Positions 53,576 to 63,246 of a stretch of 64,000 nucleotides of DNA are shown here, piece by piece (position 1 is the first letter of the stretch; the number at the start of each line of letters is the position of its first letter). The notes beneath the pieces are model-generated. The model was given only the letters and a program-made list of their open reading frames with translations, was not told the DNA's origin and ran no database searches. This DNA comes from Devosia sp. (GTDB taxonomy: Bacteria > Pseudomonadota > Alphaproteobacteria > Rhizobiales > Devosiaceae). Position numbers and translations under genes: made by a program. The stretch is from NCBI GenBank assembly GCA_017794705.1, contig CP051235.1, positions 2,939,001 through 3,003,000 on the forward strand, given 5' to 3'.

Positions 53576-54466
53576 ATGGCTGGGCTAGCGATGGATCAGC
53601 GCGACGGTTGGATCTGGTACGATGGCGAATTCGTGCCCTGGAAGGACGCCAAGGTGCACGTTCTGACCCACGGTCTGCACTATGGGTCCTGCGTGTTCGA
53701 AGGCCAGCGCGCTTATGGCGGCGAGATTTTCAAGCTCACCGAACACAGCGAGCGGCTGATCAATTCCGGCAAGTTGCTGGATTTCAAGGTTCCCTATTCG
53801 GTTGAGGAACTGAACGCGGCCTGCCGCGAAGTTATTTCGCGCAACAATCTGGTTGATGCCTACATGCGGCCGGTGGCCTGGCGCGGTTCGGAAGAAATGG
53901 GCGTCCCGGCCCGCAATAATACGGTTCACGTGGCGATTGCTGCCTGGGAGTGGCCGAGCTACTTCACCCGTGAAGAGCGGCTGAAGGGCGCGCGGCTGAC
54001 GATTTCCGACTGGCGCCGCCCGGACCCGAAAACCATTCCCTGCAAGTCGAAGGCCGCGGGGCTCTATATGATCTGCACGCTTTCCAAGCACGCGGCGATG
54101 GACAAGGGCTACACGGACTCGCTGATGCTCGACTATCGCGGGCTGGTGGCCGAGGCGACTGGTGCGAACGTGTTCTTTTACCGCGACGGCGAACTGCATA
54201 CGCCGACCCCGGACTGTTTCCTCGACGGGATCACCCGGCGCACGATTATTGACCTGGCCAAAAAGCGCGGGATCAAGATCGTTGAACGGCAAATCAAGCC
54301 GGAAGAACTGGCTGAATTCGACGAGTGTTTCCTGACGGGCACGGCCGCCGAAGTGACCCCGGTGTCCGAGATCGACCAGTACAAGTTTACGCCGTCGACA
54401 ATTTGTCAGGCGATGGTCGATGACTATATGTCTGCGGTTCAACCCAAAAAGGTCGCGGCCGAGTAA
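53576..54466 (+). CDS. ilvE: Branched-chain amino-acid aminotransferase
   Basis: 296 residues from the ATG at 53576, preceded by GTGGAG; ATG at 53570 is possible. WYDGEFVPWKDAKVHVLTHGLHYGSCVFEG, the PLP-Lys region CKSKAAGLYMICTLSKHAAMDKGY and AEATGANVFFYRDGEL are class IV aminotransferase features. It transfers amino groups to and from Leu, Ile and Val keto acids. D-amino-acid aminotransferase is a less likely alternative. Confidence 0.93.
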   Translation: MAGLAMDQRDGWIWYDGEFVPWKDAKVHVLTHGLHYGSCVFEGQRAYGGEIFKLTEHSERLINSGKLLDFKVPYSVEELNAACREVISRNNLVDAYMRPVAWRGSEEMGVPARNNTVHVAIAAWEWPSYFTREERLKGARLTISDWRRPDPKTIPCKSKAAGLYMICTLSKHAAMDKGYTDSLMLDYRGLVAEATGANVFFYRDGELHTPTPDCFLDGITRRTIIDLAKKRGIKIVERQIKPEELAEFDECFLTGTAAEVTPVSEIDQYKFTPSTICQAMVDDYMSAVQPKKVAAE

Positions 54467-54493
54467 GTCCTCGCCGCTTCATTGGAGCGGCAA

Positions 54494-54922
54494 ATGGACT
54501 TTCAAATCCTTCGGATCACTGCTGAAAACACCGACGTCCTCGACGCCATTGCCGAGGACGTTTTTGACGATGTCATCCGGCCTCACCTGCTTTCGGTCTA
54601 TCTGGCCGACCCAAAGAATTTCTTCTTCGTAGCAATTGCTGACGGGGTGGTGATCGGGCAGGCGCGCGGCATGCATCATCTGCAACCGGATCGAGCGACT
54701 GAGCTCTACATCGACAATCTCGGGGTTACTCCGTCGCACCAGCGCAATGGCGTGGCGACGGCGTTGATGAAAGCGTTGATCGAGGCGGGTACAGGAGACG
54801 AGGTTGAGGATGTCTGGTTAGGCACCGAGCAGGACAATGATCAGGCGGTTGGGTTCTACCGGTCGATGGGGCTGCTTGAGACCAAAATGGTCATGTTCGC
54901 CAATTTCGTCGACGAGGACTGA
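54494..54922 (+). CDS. GNAT family N-acetyltransferase
   Basis: 142 residues from the ATG at 54494. LYIDNLGVTPSHQRNGVATALMKALIEAG is the acetyl-CoA site and GFYRSMGLLETKMVMF the C-terminal signature. Substrate unknown. It follows ilvE by 27 bp and ends 9 bp from the convergent VOC gene. Confidence 0.88.
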   Translation: MDFQILRITAENTDVLDAIAEDVFDDVIRPHLLSVYLADPKNFFFVAIADGVVIGQARGMHHLQPDRATELYIDNLGVTPSHQRNGVATALMKALIEAGTGDEVEDVWLGTEQDNDQAVGFYRSMGLLETKMVMFANFVDED

Positions 54923-54931
54923 GCCATAGCG

Positions 54932-55393
54932 TCAGATCAGCGGTGGGCCCTTGAGTTCGATGCGGAAACCCCATGGATCCAGAACGTAGGTCGCTTCGCC
55001 CATGCCGCGGGCGCCGCCGTGAATGGCTTCGCGTTCGATCTCGACGCCGTGCTTGGCGAAATGTTCGCGCAGTTGTTCGCGGGGGCAGTGCTGGATGTTG
55101 ATGCAGATGTGGTCGACATTGCGCCCGCCCTTGACCTCCGGGATCGCGTACTCCGCTTCGGGCTTTGAAATATCGATCAGCACCAGCAGTTCGCTGCCGG
55201 CAAAGACCTGTTCCATGGCGAGTTGCGGGTAGGAATAACCGGGGCGGCAGCCGAGCACCTGGGTGTAGAAATGCATGGCCTTTTCCATGTCGCCGACGAG
55301 GATCACCACATGGTCCAGTCCGACCATCTGGAACGGCACGTCCGGCGTTTCGGCGAGAATTTTCGCCGCCATCTCAGTCAGTTCGCCCGCCAT
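54932..55393 (-). CDS. VOC (glyoxalase/bleomycin-resistance fold) protein
   Basis: 153 residues. MVGLDHVVILVGDMEKAMHFYTQVLG and VDHICINIQHCPREQLREHF plus YVLDPWGFRIELKG give the vicinal-oxygen-chelate fold with metal ligands His (DHVVI, DHICI) and Glu (FRIELK). It could be a lyase, isomerase or thiol transferase. It abuts moaE with no gap. Confidence 0.88.
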   Translation of the reverse strand: MAGELTEMAAKILAETPDVPFQMVGLDHVVILVGDMEKAMHFYTQVLGCRPGYSYPQLAMEQVFAGSELLVLIDISKPEAEYAIPEVKGGRNVDHICINIQHCPREQLREHFAKHGVEIEREAIHGGARGMGEATYVLDPWGFRIELKGPPLI

Positions 55394-55849
55394 TCATTTC
55401 CTCCACTTTTCCTTTGCCGCATCATCGGCGGCGCGGGCTTCCACCCAGTTCTGACCTTCGGACGTTTCTTCCTTCTTCCAGAACGGCGCATCGGTCTTGA
55501 GCCAGTCCATGACGAAATTGGCCCCGTCGAACGCCGCCTGGCGATGTGCCGCGAGAGCCATGACCTGAACGATCGGTTCTCCCGGCAGCATGCGTCCGAA
55601 GCGATGAATAACGATAATATTGCGCAATTCAAAGCGTTTGATGGCTTGTTCGGCAAATCGTTCGATCTGCTTTTGAGCCAGGTCAGGATAATGTTCGAGA
55701 GTGAGGCTTTGCACGGGATCGCCGGGAGTTGAGCGGACCAACCCGGTGAAGGTCACGGCGGCGCCCATGCCCTCGGTGTCTGTCAGGAAGGCGTTGGTCT
55801 CGGCGCCGGGATCGAAGGGTTCTGCCTGCAGGCGGACGGTGACGGCCAT
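55394..55849 (-). CDS. moaE: Molybdopterin synthase catalytic subunit
   Basis: 151 residues. VTFTGLVRSTPGDPVQSLTLEHYP, IIVIHRFGRMLPGEPIVQVMALAAHRQAAFDG and LKTDAPFWKKEE match MoaE, including the active-site Lys. It inserts sulfur from MoaD into precursor Z during molybdopterin synthesis. Confidence 0.94.
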   Translation of the reverse strand: MAVTVRLQAEPFDPGAETNAFLTDTEGMGAAVTFTGLVRSTPGDPVQSLTLEHYPDLAQKQIERFAEQAIKRFELRNIIVIHRFGRMLPGEPIVQVMALAAHRQAAFDGANFVMDWLKTDAPFWKKEETSEGQNWVEARAADDAAKEKWRK

Positions 55850-55850
55850 A

Positions 55851-56102
55851 TCAGCCGCCGGTCATCGGCGGGAAAAAGGCGACGGTTTCCGCCCCGTCCA
55901 GCGAAGCGTCGTGATCGACGATTTCTGAATCGAGGGCGACCTTGATGAGGTCGCGTTTTTCGAAGGCGAGCGCAAATCCCTCATCGGCGCTGGCCATCCA
56001 GTCCATCAGGTCGGCAACGGTGGTGACTTCGGCGGGGGGAGACACGGTTTCTTCACCCCGGTTCAGGCGCTCGCGAAGCCAGGCGAAATACAGGACCTTC
56101 AT
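55851..56102 (-). CDS. moaD: Molybdopterin synthase sulfur carrier subunit
   Basis: 83 residues with a ubiquitin-like fold ending in VAFFPPMTGG, whose terminal Gly is thiocarboxylated. KVLYFAWLRERLNRGEE starts the protein. It donates sulfur to MoaE. It overlaps pgsA by 4 bp and is 1 bp from moaE. Confidence 0.94.
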   Translation of the reverse strand: MKVLYFAWLRERLNRGEETVSPPAEVTTVADLMDWMASADEGFALAFEKRDLIKVALDSEIVDHDASLDGAETVAFFPPMTGG

Positions 56103-56647
56103 CGCACGGCTCCCTGAAGATGCGGCCAGGCGCCCCGCAGATATTCAATACCAGTCCATACGGTGAGGACGGCTGCGAGCCACAAAAGGCCGCTTGCCGC
56201 CAGCGCGAGCGTCGGGATCACGGGTGCCAGAATGACAGCGCCGATGGCGATCAATTGGGTGGTCGTCTTGTACTTGGCGAGCGTGCTGACGTGAATGACG
56301 ATACCCTCGGACCCCAGATATTCGCGCAGGCCGGACACAAAGACCTCGCGGACGAGGATGGCGAGCGCCGGGGTGAGATCGAGCATCGACAGGCTGTGAT
56401 CGAACGCAAGCGCCACGATCAATGCCGCAATCAGCAGCTTGTCGGCAATCGGGTCGAGCATTCGGCCGAGAGGGGAAATGTCATTGCTGCGCCGCGCCAG
56501 CCAGCCGTCCAGAAAGTCGGTCACTGCCGCCAGCACGTAGAGCGCAAAAGCCCAATAGCGGGCCAGTTCGCTGCCGGATAGCAGCAGCCAGACGATGACC
56601 GGAATGGCCAGAATGCGCAGAATGGTGAGCAGGTTGGGCAAGGACAT
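56099..56647 (-). CDS. pgsA: CDP-diacylglycerol-glycerol-3-phosphate 3-phosphatidyltransferase
   Basis: 182 residues. The CDP-alcohol motif DFLDGWLARRSNDISPLGRMLDPIADK is intact. Several membrane helices surround it. It makes phosphatidylglycerolphosphate for PG and cardiolipin. It is first in the pgsA-moaD-moaE unit. Confidence 0.95.
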   Translation of the reverse strand: MSLPNLLTILRILAIPVIVWLLLSGSELARYWAFALYVLAAVTDFLDGWLARRSNDISPLGRMLDPIADKLLIAALIVALAFDHSLSMLDLTPALAILVREVFVSGLREYLGSEGIVIHVSTLAKYKTTTQLIAIGAVILAPVIPTLALAASGLLWLAAVLTVWTGIEYLRGAWPHLQGAVR

Positions 56648-56793
56648 GCGACCTATTTACGAGCGCGTGCGCGCAGGCGCAATGGCGGGCGGGCATGTTT
56701 CGTTCATTGGGGGTTTACCCTAAGCACACCTGCGACTGGATATTAACCGGCCTCGGTACATGGTGGCGCTTTGCTTACCGGCGGAGCGATTAG

Positions 56794-57351
56794 ATGTCGG
56801 GCTGGGATCGTTACGAAAACGTCGTGGGCTTCAGCCCGGCGCGTCGTTCGCGTCGCCGCACTTTCAGGTTTCGGACCGTACTGGTGCTCTGTGCTGTGGG
56901 CAGTTTCCTCGTGGTTTACGCCCTCAGTGCCACATCCATGTGGCAGACGGTGCGCAGCGCATTCGAAACACCGGCATTGAGCGGTCAGTCAGAGCAGGTG
57001 GCAGCGCAAATGTTTTTCAGCTGCGGTGGCGGGCGCATGCCGACCTGCGTCATCGATGGCGACACGATCCGCCTGAACGGCACCTCCATCCGCATTGCTG
57101 ACATCGACACGCCGGAAGTGTTCAGCCCGCAATGTTCTTCAGAACTGGAGCGGGGAAATCTGGCCACCCGGCGCATGGTGCAATTGCTGAGCGGCGGAGG
57201 TTTTGAGATGGTGCGCTACGATCATCGTGATGAAGATGTATATGGGCGCAAGTTGCGGGTGCTGGTGCGGGATGGCCAGTCGATCGGACAGATACTTGTC
57301 GCGGAGGGGCTCGCCCGGACGTGGGATGGCGCCCGCCACAGCTGGTGTTGA
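56794..57351 (+). CDS. Membrane-anchored thermonuclease-like (SNase) protein
   Basis: 185 residues. An N-terminal basic segment and one membrane helix (VLVLCAVGSFLVVYALSATS) are followed by the SNase fold: VIDGDTIRLNGTSIRIADIDTPEV, SELERGNLATRRMVQLL, DHRDEDVYGRKLRVLV. The catalytic DGDT, D-x-DTPE and RDYGR-like residues are present. Likely an anchored nuclease, or a structural SNase-fold protein. Confidence 0.88.
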   Translation: MSGWDRYENVVGFSPARRSRRRTFRFRTVLVLCAVGSFLVVYALSATSMWQTVRSAFETPALSGQSEQVAAQMFFSCGGGRMPTCVIDGDTIRLNGTSIRIADIDTPEVFSPQCSSELERGNLATRRMVQLLSGGGFEMVRYDHRDEDVYGRKLRVLVRDGQSIGQILVAEGLARTWDGARHSWC

Positions 57352-57354
57352 GCG

Positions 57355-58062
57355 TTACTTCTTCAGCAGGAAGTCCTTGGCCTCGTTGATGCGGGCGGCG
57401 AGATAGTTGGAACCGCCCTGATCCGGGTGCACCGCCTTGAGCAGGCGGTGGTAGGCGGCCTTGATTTCGGCGGCATTGGCGGTGGCACTGACGCCCAGGA
57501 TCTCGCGGGCCTGCTGCTCGTCCATAGTACGGGGGCCGGATGCGCCTGTGTGGTCTGACTGCTCACCGGTGGTACCGCCGAAATATTCGCGCCAGCCATA
57601 GCGGTTGGCGTCGAGCCATGCCTCCAGCAGGGACAGGCTGTCGGCATCGTGGCTGACCTCGTTCAGCAATTGTCCGGTCTCTTCCTGTCCGAGGTCCCAA
57701 AGGTCCTGACCACGGAAGCTGCCGGCGAGGATCTCGCCCGCGATGTCGCCATTGTCGTGGTCGAGTTCCATCTCGAAATAGTGGCTGCGCACCTTTGAGG
57801 TGGCGCCTTCGGAGGGTTGCATGGCGTTAAAGTCGATGGGGCCGAGGCGGCCGCGCGACAGGATCGCGCCCCCCGCCAGGCCAAGCATGCTTGCGACCCC
57901 GACGCGGCCGGACAGGCCGAGAATCACAGCGAGCGCCATTGCGCCGCCGCCAAGTATCCAGCGCAGCGAACGGATCAGCTGCGCGATGTTTCCATTGAGG
58001 AACAGGTTGAGCATGTAGATGCCGAGAACGGCAACTACGGCGAAGACCAGGAACCAGACCAT
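57355..58062 (-). CDS. DnaJ-domain membrane protein
   Basis: 235 residues. The N-terminal helix MVWFLVFAVVAVLGIYMLNLFL and a second (LAVILGLSGRVGVASMLGLAGGA) precede a C-terminal J domain: AREILGVSATANAAEIKAAYHRLLKAVHPDQGGS, with the HPD motif. It would recruit DnaK at the membrane. It follows the VWA gene by 1 bp. Confidence 0.9.
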   Translation of the reverse strand: MVWFLVFAVVAVLGIYMLNLFLNGNIAQLIRSLRWILGGGAMALAVILGLSGRVGVASMLGLAGGAILSRGRLGPIDFNAMQPSEGATSKVRSHYFEMELDHDNGDIAGEILAGSFRGQDLWDLGQEETGQLLNEVSHDADSLSLLEAWLDANRYGWREYFGGTTGEQSDHTGASGPRTMDEQQAREILGVSATANAAEIKAAYHRLLKAVHPDQGGSNYLAARINEAKDFLLKK

Positions 58063-58063
58063 A

Positions 58064-58780
58064 TCAGCGCAACTGCTCGAGCAGCATTCTGGCCGAGTTG
58101 CCAGGCTGCAGTTTGAGCGCCTCGCGACCCCCGCTGGCGTAGGCAGCGACGGCTTTCAAAAGGTCTGCCAACTGTTGCGGCGCGCGCGAGTCGAAGCGGG
58201 CATATGCGCCCTTGGTCAGCCGGGCAAATTCCCGGAAAGCGCGCTCGGCGCGGCCTTCATGACCCTCTTGAAAGATGAACATAGGGCAACCGAGCAGGCC
58301 GACTTCGCCGGCACGATGGGCAAGGCGGTCGACATCTTCTTCCATGGCGTCGCCGACATAGATGACCGCGTCGATCTTGCGCTTCTTCTGTTCCTTGCGG
58401 ATGTGGGCGAAGACCTTGGCGATCTGGGTCTGGCCGCCACGGCATTGAATGCCGGTCATCAGGTTGGCCATGGCTTTGGCGTCGGAGACCCATTTGGAGG
58501 CCTGGCATTCGCCAAAACCACGGAAGTAGAGCAGTTGCACGTCCAGACCGCCGGTCTTGGCGACGGTCTCAAACATCTGTGCCTGCAGCGAACAGGCCAG
58601 ATCCCAGGTGGGCTGGCGGCTCATGGTGGCGTCCAGCGCGAAGAGCAGGCGACCGCGACCGGAGCCATCGCGCTTGCCCATCTGTTTGACCTGCTTGACG
58701 AAGGCCGCAATGTCACCGCTCGATGAAGTCTCCTCCACCGGTGCATTGTCGGGCCGTGATTTCAGGTCCTTGCTGGTCAA
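58064..58780 (-). CDS. VWA domain-containing protein
   Basis: 238 residues. LLFALDATMSRQPTWDLA is a MIDAS-like DxTxS start of a von Willebrand A fold (D-A-T-M-S), continued by LQLLYFRGFGECQASKW and AVIYVGDAMEEDVDRL. Rhizobial homologues travel with the DnaJ-membrane gene. The role is not known; VWA proteins often bind partners in a metal-dependent way. Confidence 0.85.
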   Translation of the reverse strand: MTSKDLKSRPDNAPVEETSSSGDIAAFVKQVKQMGKRDGSGRGRLLFALDATMSRQPTWDLACSLQAQMFETVAKTGGLDVQLLYFRGFGECQASKWVSDAKAMANLMTGIQCRGGQTQIAKVFAHIRKEQKKRKIDAVIYVGDAMEEDVDRLAHRAGEVGLLGCPMFIFQEGHEGRAERAFREFARLTKGAYARFDSRAPQQLADLLKAVAAYASGGREALKLQPGNSARMLLEQLR

Positions 58781-58872
58781 GCCACCATCCTCTGCTCAAG
58801 CGAATATGTGATTTGGCGCGGTTGCCTGCAAGTGCGGCAGGTTCACATCAGCGGCATGTCCGGCGCGGGGGC

Positions 58873-60762
58873 TCAATCGGGGCGGTTGAAATGATCGTAG
58901 ATCAATTGCGCCATGGCGCCGGAAACGCCAGGAACGGCGCTGAGATCGGCGAGAGCCGCGCGTGAAACGGCCTTGGCCGAGCCGAAGTGGTTGAGCAGGG
59001 CGCGCTTGCGGGTGGGGCCGATGCCTGCAATCTCGTCGAGCGGGTTCTTGACCATGTCCTTCTTGCGGCGGGCGCGATGGGTGCCGATGGCGAAACGATG
59101 GGCTTCATCGCGCAGGCGCTGGACGTAGTAGAGCACGGGATCGCGGGCGGGGAGCATGAAGGGTTCGCGACCGGCCATGAAGAAGGTCTCGCGGCCGGCA
59201 TTGCGCTCCTCACCCTTGGCAATGCCGATGAGGGTGATGTCGCGGGGCAGGTCGAGTTCGTCCACCACGGCTTGGGCCGCGCTGAGCTGACCCTTGCCGC
59301 CGTCGATGAGCAGTACATCGGGCCATTCCGGCATGCCGCCAGCCTCGACCTGGGCGGCATCGGCGTCCGGATCGCTTTCTTTGGCCAACCGGGAGAGGCG
59401 GCGGGTCAGGACCTCGGTCATCATGCCGAAATCGTCGCCGGGCGTGAGGTCCTCGGATTTGATGTTGAAGGTGCGGTAGTGCTTCTTGCTCAGCCCGTCC
59501 GGTCCGGCAACGACCATGGCGCCCACAGCGTTGGTGCCCTGGATGTGGGAGTTGTCGAAGGTTTCGATGCGGCGGGGCGGGCTTTCCAGCCCGAAGGTCT
59601 CGGCCATGCCTTCAAGCAATTGTTTCTGGCTGGCGGTTTCGGCAAGTTGCCGGCCCAAAGCCTCGCGGGCGTTGGTGCGGGCGTGTTCGACCAGTTCACG
59701 CTTTTCGCCCCGCTGGGGCACCAGCACCTCCACCTTGCGGCCCAGCCGCGCTGAGAGGGCTTCAGCCACCAGTTCGCGGTCGTCGAAATCGTGCGAGATC
59801 AGCACCTGCCGGGGCGGCGTGCGGGCCTCGTAAAACTGGCTGAGGAAAGAGCCGAGCACTTCACCTTCGCTCAAAGAGGCGTCGGCGCGGGGGCGGAAGG
59901 CGTGGTTGCCCCAATTCTGATGGGCGCGGAAGAAGAATACCTGTACGCAGAACTGGCCCGCTTCCTGATGGACGGCAAAGACATCGGCTTCCTCGACAGT
60001 CTGGGCGACCATGTCACCCTGGCTCTGGATCAGAGCGAGTGCCCCCAGCCGGTCGCGCAGCATGGCGGCGCGTTCGAAATCCAGCGATTCTGCTGCAGCG
60101 TTCATTTCTTCCGAGAGATGCTTTTGAACGGCATTGGACTTGCCTGAGAGGAAGTCATGCGCTTCCTGGACCAGTTCCTGATAATCGGCGATCGAAATCT
60201 CGCCAGTGCAGGGCGCGGCGCAGCGCTTGATCTGGTGTTGCAGGCACGGTCGGGTGCGGGCGGCATAGAAGCTGTCTGTGCAGTTGCGCAAAAGAAAGGC
60301 TTTTTGCAGGGCGGCGATGGTGCGTTCGACGGCGGTGGCCGAGGCGAAAGGGCCGAAGTAGTGCCCCTGTTTGCGGCGGGTGCCGCGGTGTTTGAGGATT
60401 TGCGGCGCTTCGTGCTCTGTCGAAATCAGAATGTAGGGGAAGCTCTTGTCGTCACGCAGCAGCACGTTGTAGCGCGGCTTGAGACGCTTGATCAGATTGG
60501 CTTCCAGCAGCAGGGCTTCGGCTTCTGTCTCGGTTCGCACGAATTCCATGGTGTGCGTGGCCGCAATCATGCGCTGGATGCGGTAGGGATTGGCGTCGGG
60601 CCGGGTGTAGTTGGTGACGCGGGCCTTCAGATTCCGAGCTTTGCCGACATAGACCACGTTGCCGGCGGCATCGATCATCCGGTAGACGCCGGGCGCCGAG
60701 GGCAGGGTCCGCACGAATTTGCGGATTACCTCGTGGCCATGTTCGAGGGTGGTTTCACTCAT
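58873..60762 (-). CDS. uvrC: Excinuclease ABC subunit C
   Basis: 629 residues from the ATG at 60762. An N-terminal GIY-YIG domain ([30 protein letters not shown]), a UVR motif ([27 protein letters not shown]), the RNase H-like C-terminal nuclease and a terminal HhH ([20 protein letters not shown]) are in order. It makes the two incisions in nucleotide-excision repair. It starts 8 bp after the upstream SDR gene. Confidence 0.96.
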   Translation of the reverse strand: MSETTLEHGHEVIRKFVRTLPSAPGVYRMIDAAGNVVYVGKARNLKARVTNYTRPDANPYRIQRMIAATHTMEFVRTETEAEALLLEANLIKRLKPRYNVLLRDDKSFPYILISTEHEAPQILKHRGTRRKQGHYFGPFASATAVERTIAALQKAFLLRNCTDSFYAARTRPCLQHQIKRCAAPCTGEISIADYQELVQEAHDFLSGKSNAVQKHLSEEMNAAAESLDFERAAMLRDRLGALALIQSQGDMVAQTVEEADVFAVHQEAGQFCVQVFFFRAHQNWGNHAFRPRADASLSEGEVLGSFLSQFYEARTPPRQVLISHDFDDRELVAEALSARLGRKVEVLVPQRGEKRELVEHARTNAREALGRQLAETASQKQLLEGMAETFGLESPPRRIETFDNSHIQGTNAVGAMVVAGPDGLSKKHYRTFNIKSEDLTPGDDFGMMTEVLTRRLSRLAKESDPDADAAQVEAGGMPEWPDVLLIDGGKGQLSAAQAVVDELDLPRDITLIGIAKGEERNAGRETFFMAGREPFMLPARDPVLYYVQRLRDEAHRFAIGTHRARRKKDMVKNPLDEIAGIGPTRKRALLNHFGSAKAVSRAALADLSAVPGVSGAMAQLIYDHFNRPD

Positions 60763-60770
60763 CGGGGCGG

Positions 60771-61529
60771 TCAGTCTTGTGCCGGCGTCAAGCCGCCGTG
60801 GCCGCGCCACTCAAGATGTTCGCCGCCGTCGAGCGCCAGCATCTGCCCGGTCATTGAAGGCGTGTCGAGGATGAAGCTGATGCCTTTTGCGATCTCATCC
60901 GGGCCGGCGTTGGTCTGAAGCGGCAAATCGTCGACGGACTTGTCGAATTCGGCCTGGCTCTGGCGACTGTTGGGCAAAACCGGGCCGGGGCCAATTGCGT
61001 TGACGCGAATGCGGGGGGCGAGGGATTGGGCCAACGTGCGGGTGGCCGTCCACAGGACGGATTTTGACAGGTTATAGGAAAAATAGGCCGGACGATCGCG
61101 CAGGACCCGCTCGTCGATCATGTTGATGATATTGCCCTTGCGGTCAGTTGGCAGTTGCCGGGCGAAATCGCGGGCGAGGAACATGGGTGCCTTGGCGTGC
61201 AGGGCGAAATGGGCGTCCCAGAGGTCCTCGTTCATGGTCTCGGCGCTGTCCGGCTCAAATATCGATGCGTTGTTGATTAGCACCGTCAGGGGTCCGAAAA
61301 TGGCAGCAGCCTCGGCGATGAGGTTCGCGCGGGCGGTGTTGTCCGTGAGGTTCGTCTGCACGGCGGCCGCCTGACCACCGTCAGCCGTGATTTGCCTGAC
61401 AAGTTCATTCGCGTCATCTGTGGACTGATTGTGATGCACAATCACTGCCGTGCCGTGCCGCGCCAGGTGGCGGGCCATGGCAGCGCCGATGCGGTTGGCC
61501 GCGCCTGTGATGAGGGCAATTTCAGTCAT
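60771..61529 (-). CDS. Pteridine-reductase-like SDR (FolM-type)
   Basis: 252 residues from the ATG at 61529. [54 protein letters not shown] (Tyr/Lys) and [12 protein letters not shown] resemble FolM/PTR1, which reduce dihydropteridines. It is encoded between the antiporter and uvrC on one strand. Pterin specificity is inferred from motif style. Confidence 0.85.
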   Translation of the reverse strand: MTEIALITGAANRIGAAMARHLARHGTAVIVHHNQSTDDANELVRQITADGGQAAAVQTNLTDNTARANLIAEAAAIFGPLTVLINNASIFEPDSAETMNEDLWDAHFALHAKAPMFLARDFARQLPTDRKGNIINMIDERVLRDRPAYFSYNLSKSVLWTATRTLAQSLAPRIRVNAIGPGPVLPNSRQSQAEFDKSVDDLPLQTNAGPDEIAKGISFILDTPSMTGQMLALDGGEHLEWRGHGGLTPAQD

Positions 61530-61557
61530 GTCAGGACCCGGGTTTTGCGTCAGCACT

Positions 61558-62508
61558 TCAGCCCGGCAGTCCTCCGCCGAGCGCCACATAGAGGTAGCCA
61601 ATGTAGACGGCGCACAGCAAGACCCCCACCGGCCAGTAGAGCGGCTTGCGTGCGTAGGCAAAGATCGTGAGCAGCGCCGCCGCCGCGAGCATCAGCCACA
61701 TGTCGAGTGTGAAAAGGGCCGGGTCGATGGTCAGCGGTGTGATGACGGTGACGAGGCCCAGAATGCCCAGAATATTGAAAATGTTGGAGCCGATGATGTT
61801 GCCGATGGCGACCCCGGCGCTGCCGCGCACGCTGGCGGCGAGGGTAGCTGCGACTTCGGGAAGCGTGGTGCCGAGGGCAACGATGGTTGTGCCAACTGCG
61901 GTCTCTGCGAGGCCAAACATGCCCGCAATGGCAAGCGCGCCGTCAACCGTCAACTGGCCGCCAAAGAACAGGCCGCCGAGACCCAGGGCGAGGAAAATCA
62001 AGGCGCGCGGGACCGTCATGGTGCCGGCCGCGTCGTGATCGATGTGCGGAGCTTCGGCACGGCCCTGGCGGGCGGCGTTGAGCGAATAGAGAAGATAGAT
62101 CACCAAGAGGGCGAGGAAGACCAGGCCGTCGATCCAGTTGAGGGTGCCGTCCAGCGCCAGCAGAATCAGAATCAGCGTCATGCCGAGCATGAAGCTGGAG
62201 GACCGGCGGATGCCCGGTTCCGTCATCTGGACAGCCGCGAACAGGGCCGGCAGACCGAGCACCACCATGGCGTTGGCGATGTTGGACCCTACGACATTGC
62301 CGACCGAAATGTCGGAAGAGCCTTTGAGGGCGGCTTCAAGGGACACGAAGAGTTCGGGTGCAGAGGTGCCCATGGAAATGATGGTGAGACCCACCACGAT
62401 CTCGGGAACACCAAGTCGGCGGGCAATGGCCACGCCTCCACGCACCAAGGCGTCGCCTGCAACGGTCAGCAGGACCAGACCTGCGATGAGGGTGGCGAAG
62501 GCGAGCAT
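61558..62508 (-). CDS. Calcium/sodium antiporter (CaCA, YrbG-like)
   Basis: 316 residues with about ten helices in two inverted repeats. The alpha-repeat motifs are SMGTSAPELFVSLEAALKGSSDISVGNVVGSNIANA and ALGTTLPEVAATLAASVRGSAGVAIGNIIGSNIFN, with the two acidic ion-binding Glu residues. It exchanges Ca2+ for Na+ across the inner membrane. First gene of the unit with the SDR and uvrC. Confidence 0.93.
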   Translation of the reverse strand: MLAFATLIAGLVLLTVAGDALVRGGVAIARRLGVPEIVVGLTIISMGTSAPELFVSLEAALKGSSDISVGNVVGSNIANAMVVLGLPALFAAVQMTEPGIRRSSSFMLGMTLILILLALDGTLNWIDGLVFLALLVIYLLYSLNAARQGRAEAPHIDHDAAGTMTVPRALIFLALGLGGLFFGGQLTVDGALAIAGMFGLAETAVGTTIVALGTTLPEVAATLAASVRGSAGVAIGNIIGSNIFNILGILGLVTVITPLTIDPALFTLDMWLMLAAAALLTIFAYARKPLYWPVGVLLCAVYIGYLYVALGGGLPG

Positions 62509-62649
62509 GAGAACCTTTGGCTTTTGGACTTAAGTCGGTGAGGAACAAGCGAAATACAAGAGGTATCCGGTTATTGTTGTGATCCAATTTGCGCAAGTCG
62601 CTTTATCGGGGATTGGGGTGCGGATAGGCTTGATCAGGGAGAAGCGCCG

Positions 62650-63246
62650 ATGATGACCAACACGCACATGCTGGTGGCGGCGGCGGCTACGGGCCGGCCG
62701 CAGTTGCGGTGGTGGCATCTGACGCTGGCGTGGCTGGGCGGTATCGTTCCAGATCTCAATATTTTCGTGATGATCGCCTGGGCGCGGATATCCCGGTTCA
62801 CCGGCAACATGTGGCGGGAGCCGGAGGGCCTTTACTGGCAGCAGCCCTGGCAGACGTACTCGGCAATTCTCAATTCCATGCCGCTGTGGGCGGCGGGACT
62901 GGGCGTTGGATACTGGCTTTTCCGCGCTTCCGAGAAATTGAAGGAGTGGGGCCGTGGGCTGATGATCCTGTGCGGCGGGTGCCTTTTGCATGTGAAGATG
63001 GATTTCCCGGTGCACACCGATGACGCGCATGTGCATTTCTGGCCCCTCTCCGAATGGCGATTTCACGGGCCGGTTTCCTACTATCGCGGGTCTCAGTTTG
63101 GCGACGTTGTCGGCACGATTGAACTGGTCCTCGGGGTGGGGCTGGCGGCGTTCATCATATTCAGGTTTCCGCAGTGGCCAATGCGGCTGATGGCGCTGCT
63201 GCTCGTCGCGCCTTATTTCCTCCGGGTCGGGCGGCTGTTTTTCTAG
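62650..63246 (+). CDS. Predicted membrane-bound metal-dependent hydrolase-like protein
   Basis: 198 residues. TNTHMLVAAAATGRPQLRWWHLTLAWLGGIVPDLNIFVM and HVKMDFPVHTDDAHVHFWPLSEWRF carry the His/Asp pattern of the YdjM/DUF457-like membrane hydrolases (H, PDLN, DFPxHxDDAHxH). Homologues are often mis-named CobQ. Several membrane helices. Substrate unknown. Stop overlaps the convergent DUF1176 gene. Confidence 0.8.
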   Translation: MMTNTHMLVAAAATGRPQLRWWHLTLAWLGGIVPDLNIFVMIAWARISRFTGNMWREPEGLYWQQPWQTYSAILNSMPLWAAGLGVGYWLFRASEKLKEWGRGLMILCGGCLLHVKMDFPVHTDDAHVHFWPLSEWRFHGPVSYYRGSQFGDVVGTIELVLGVGLAAFIIFRFPQWPMRLMALLLVAPYFLRVGRLFF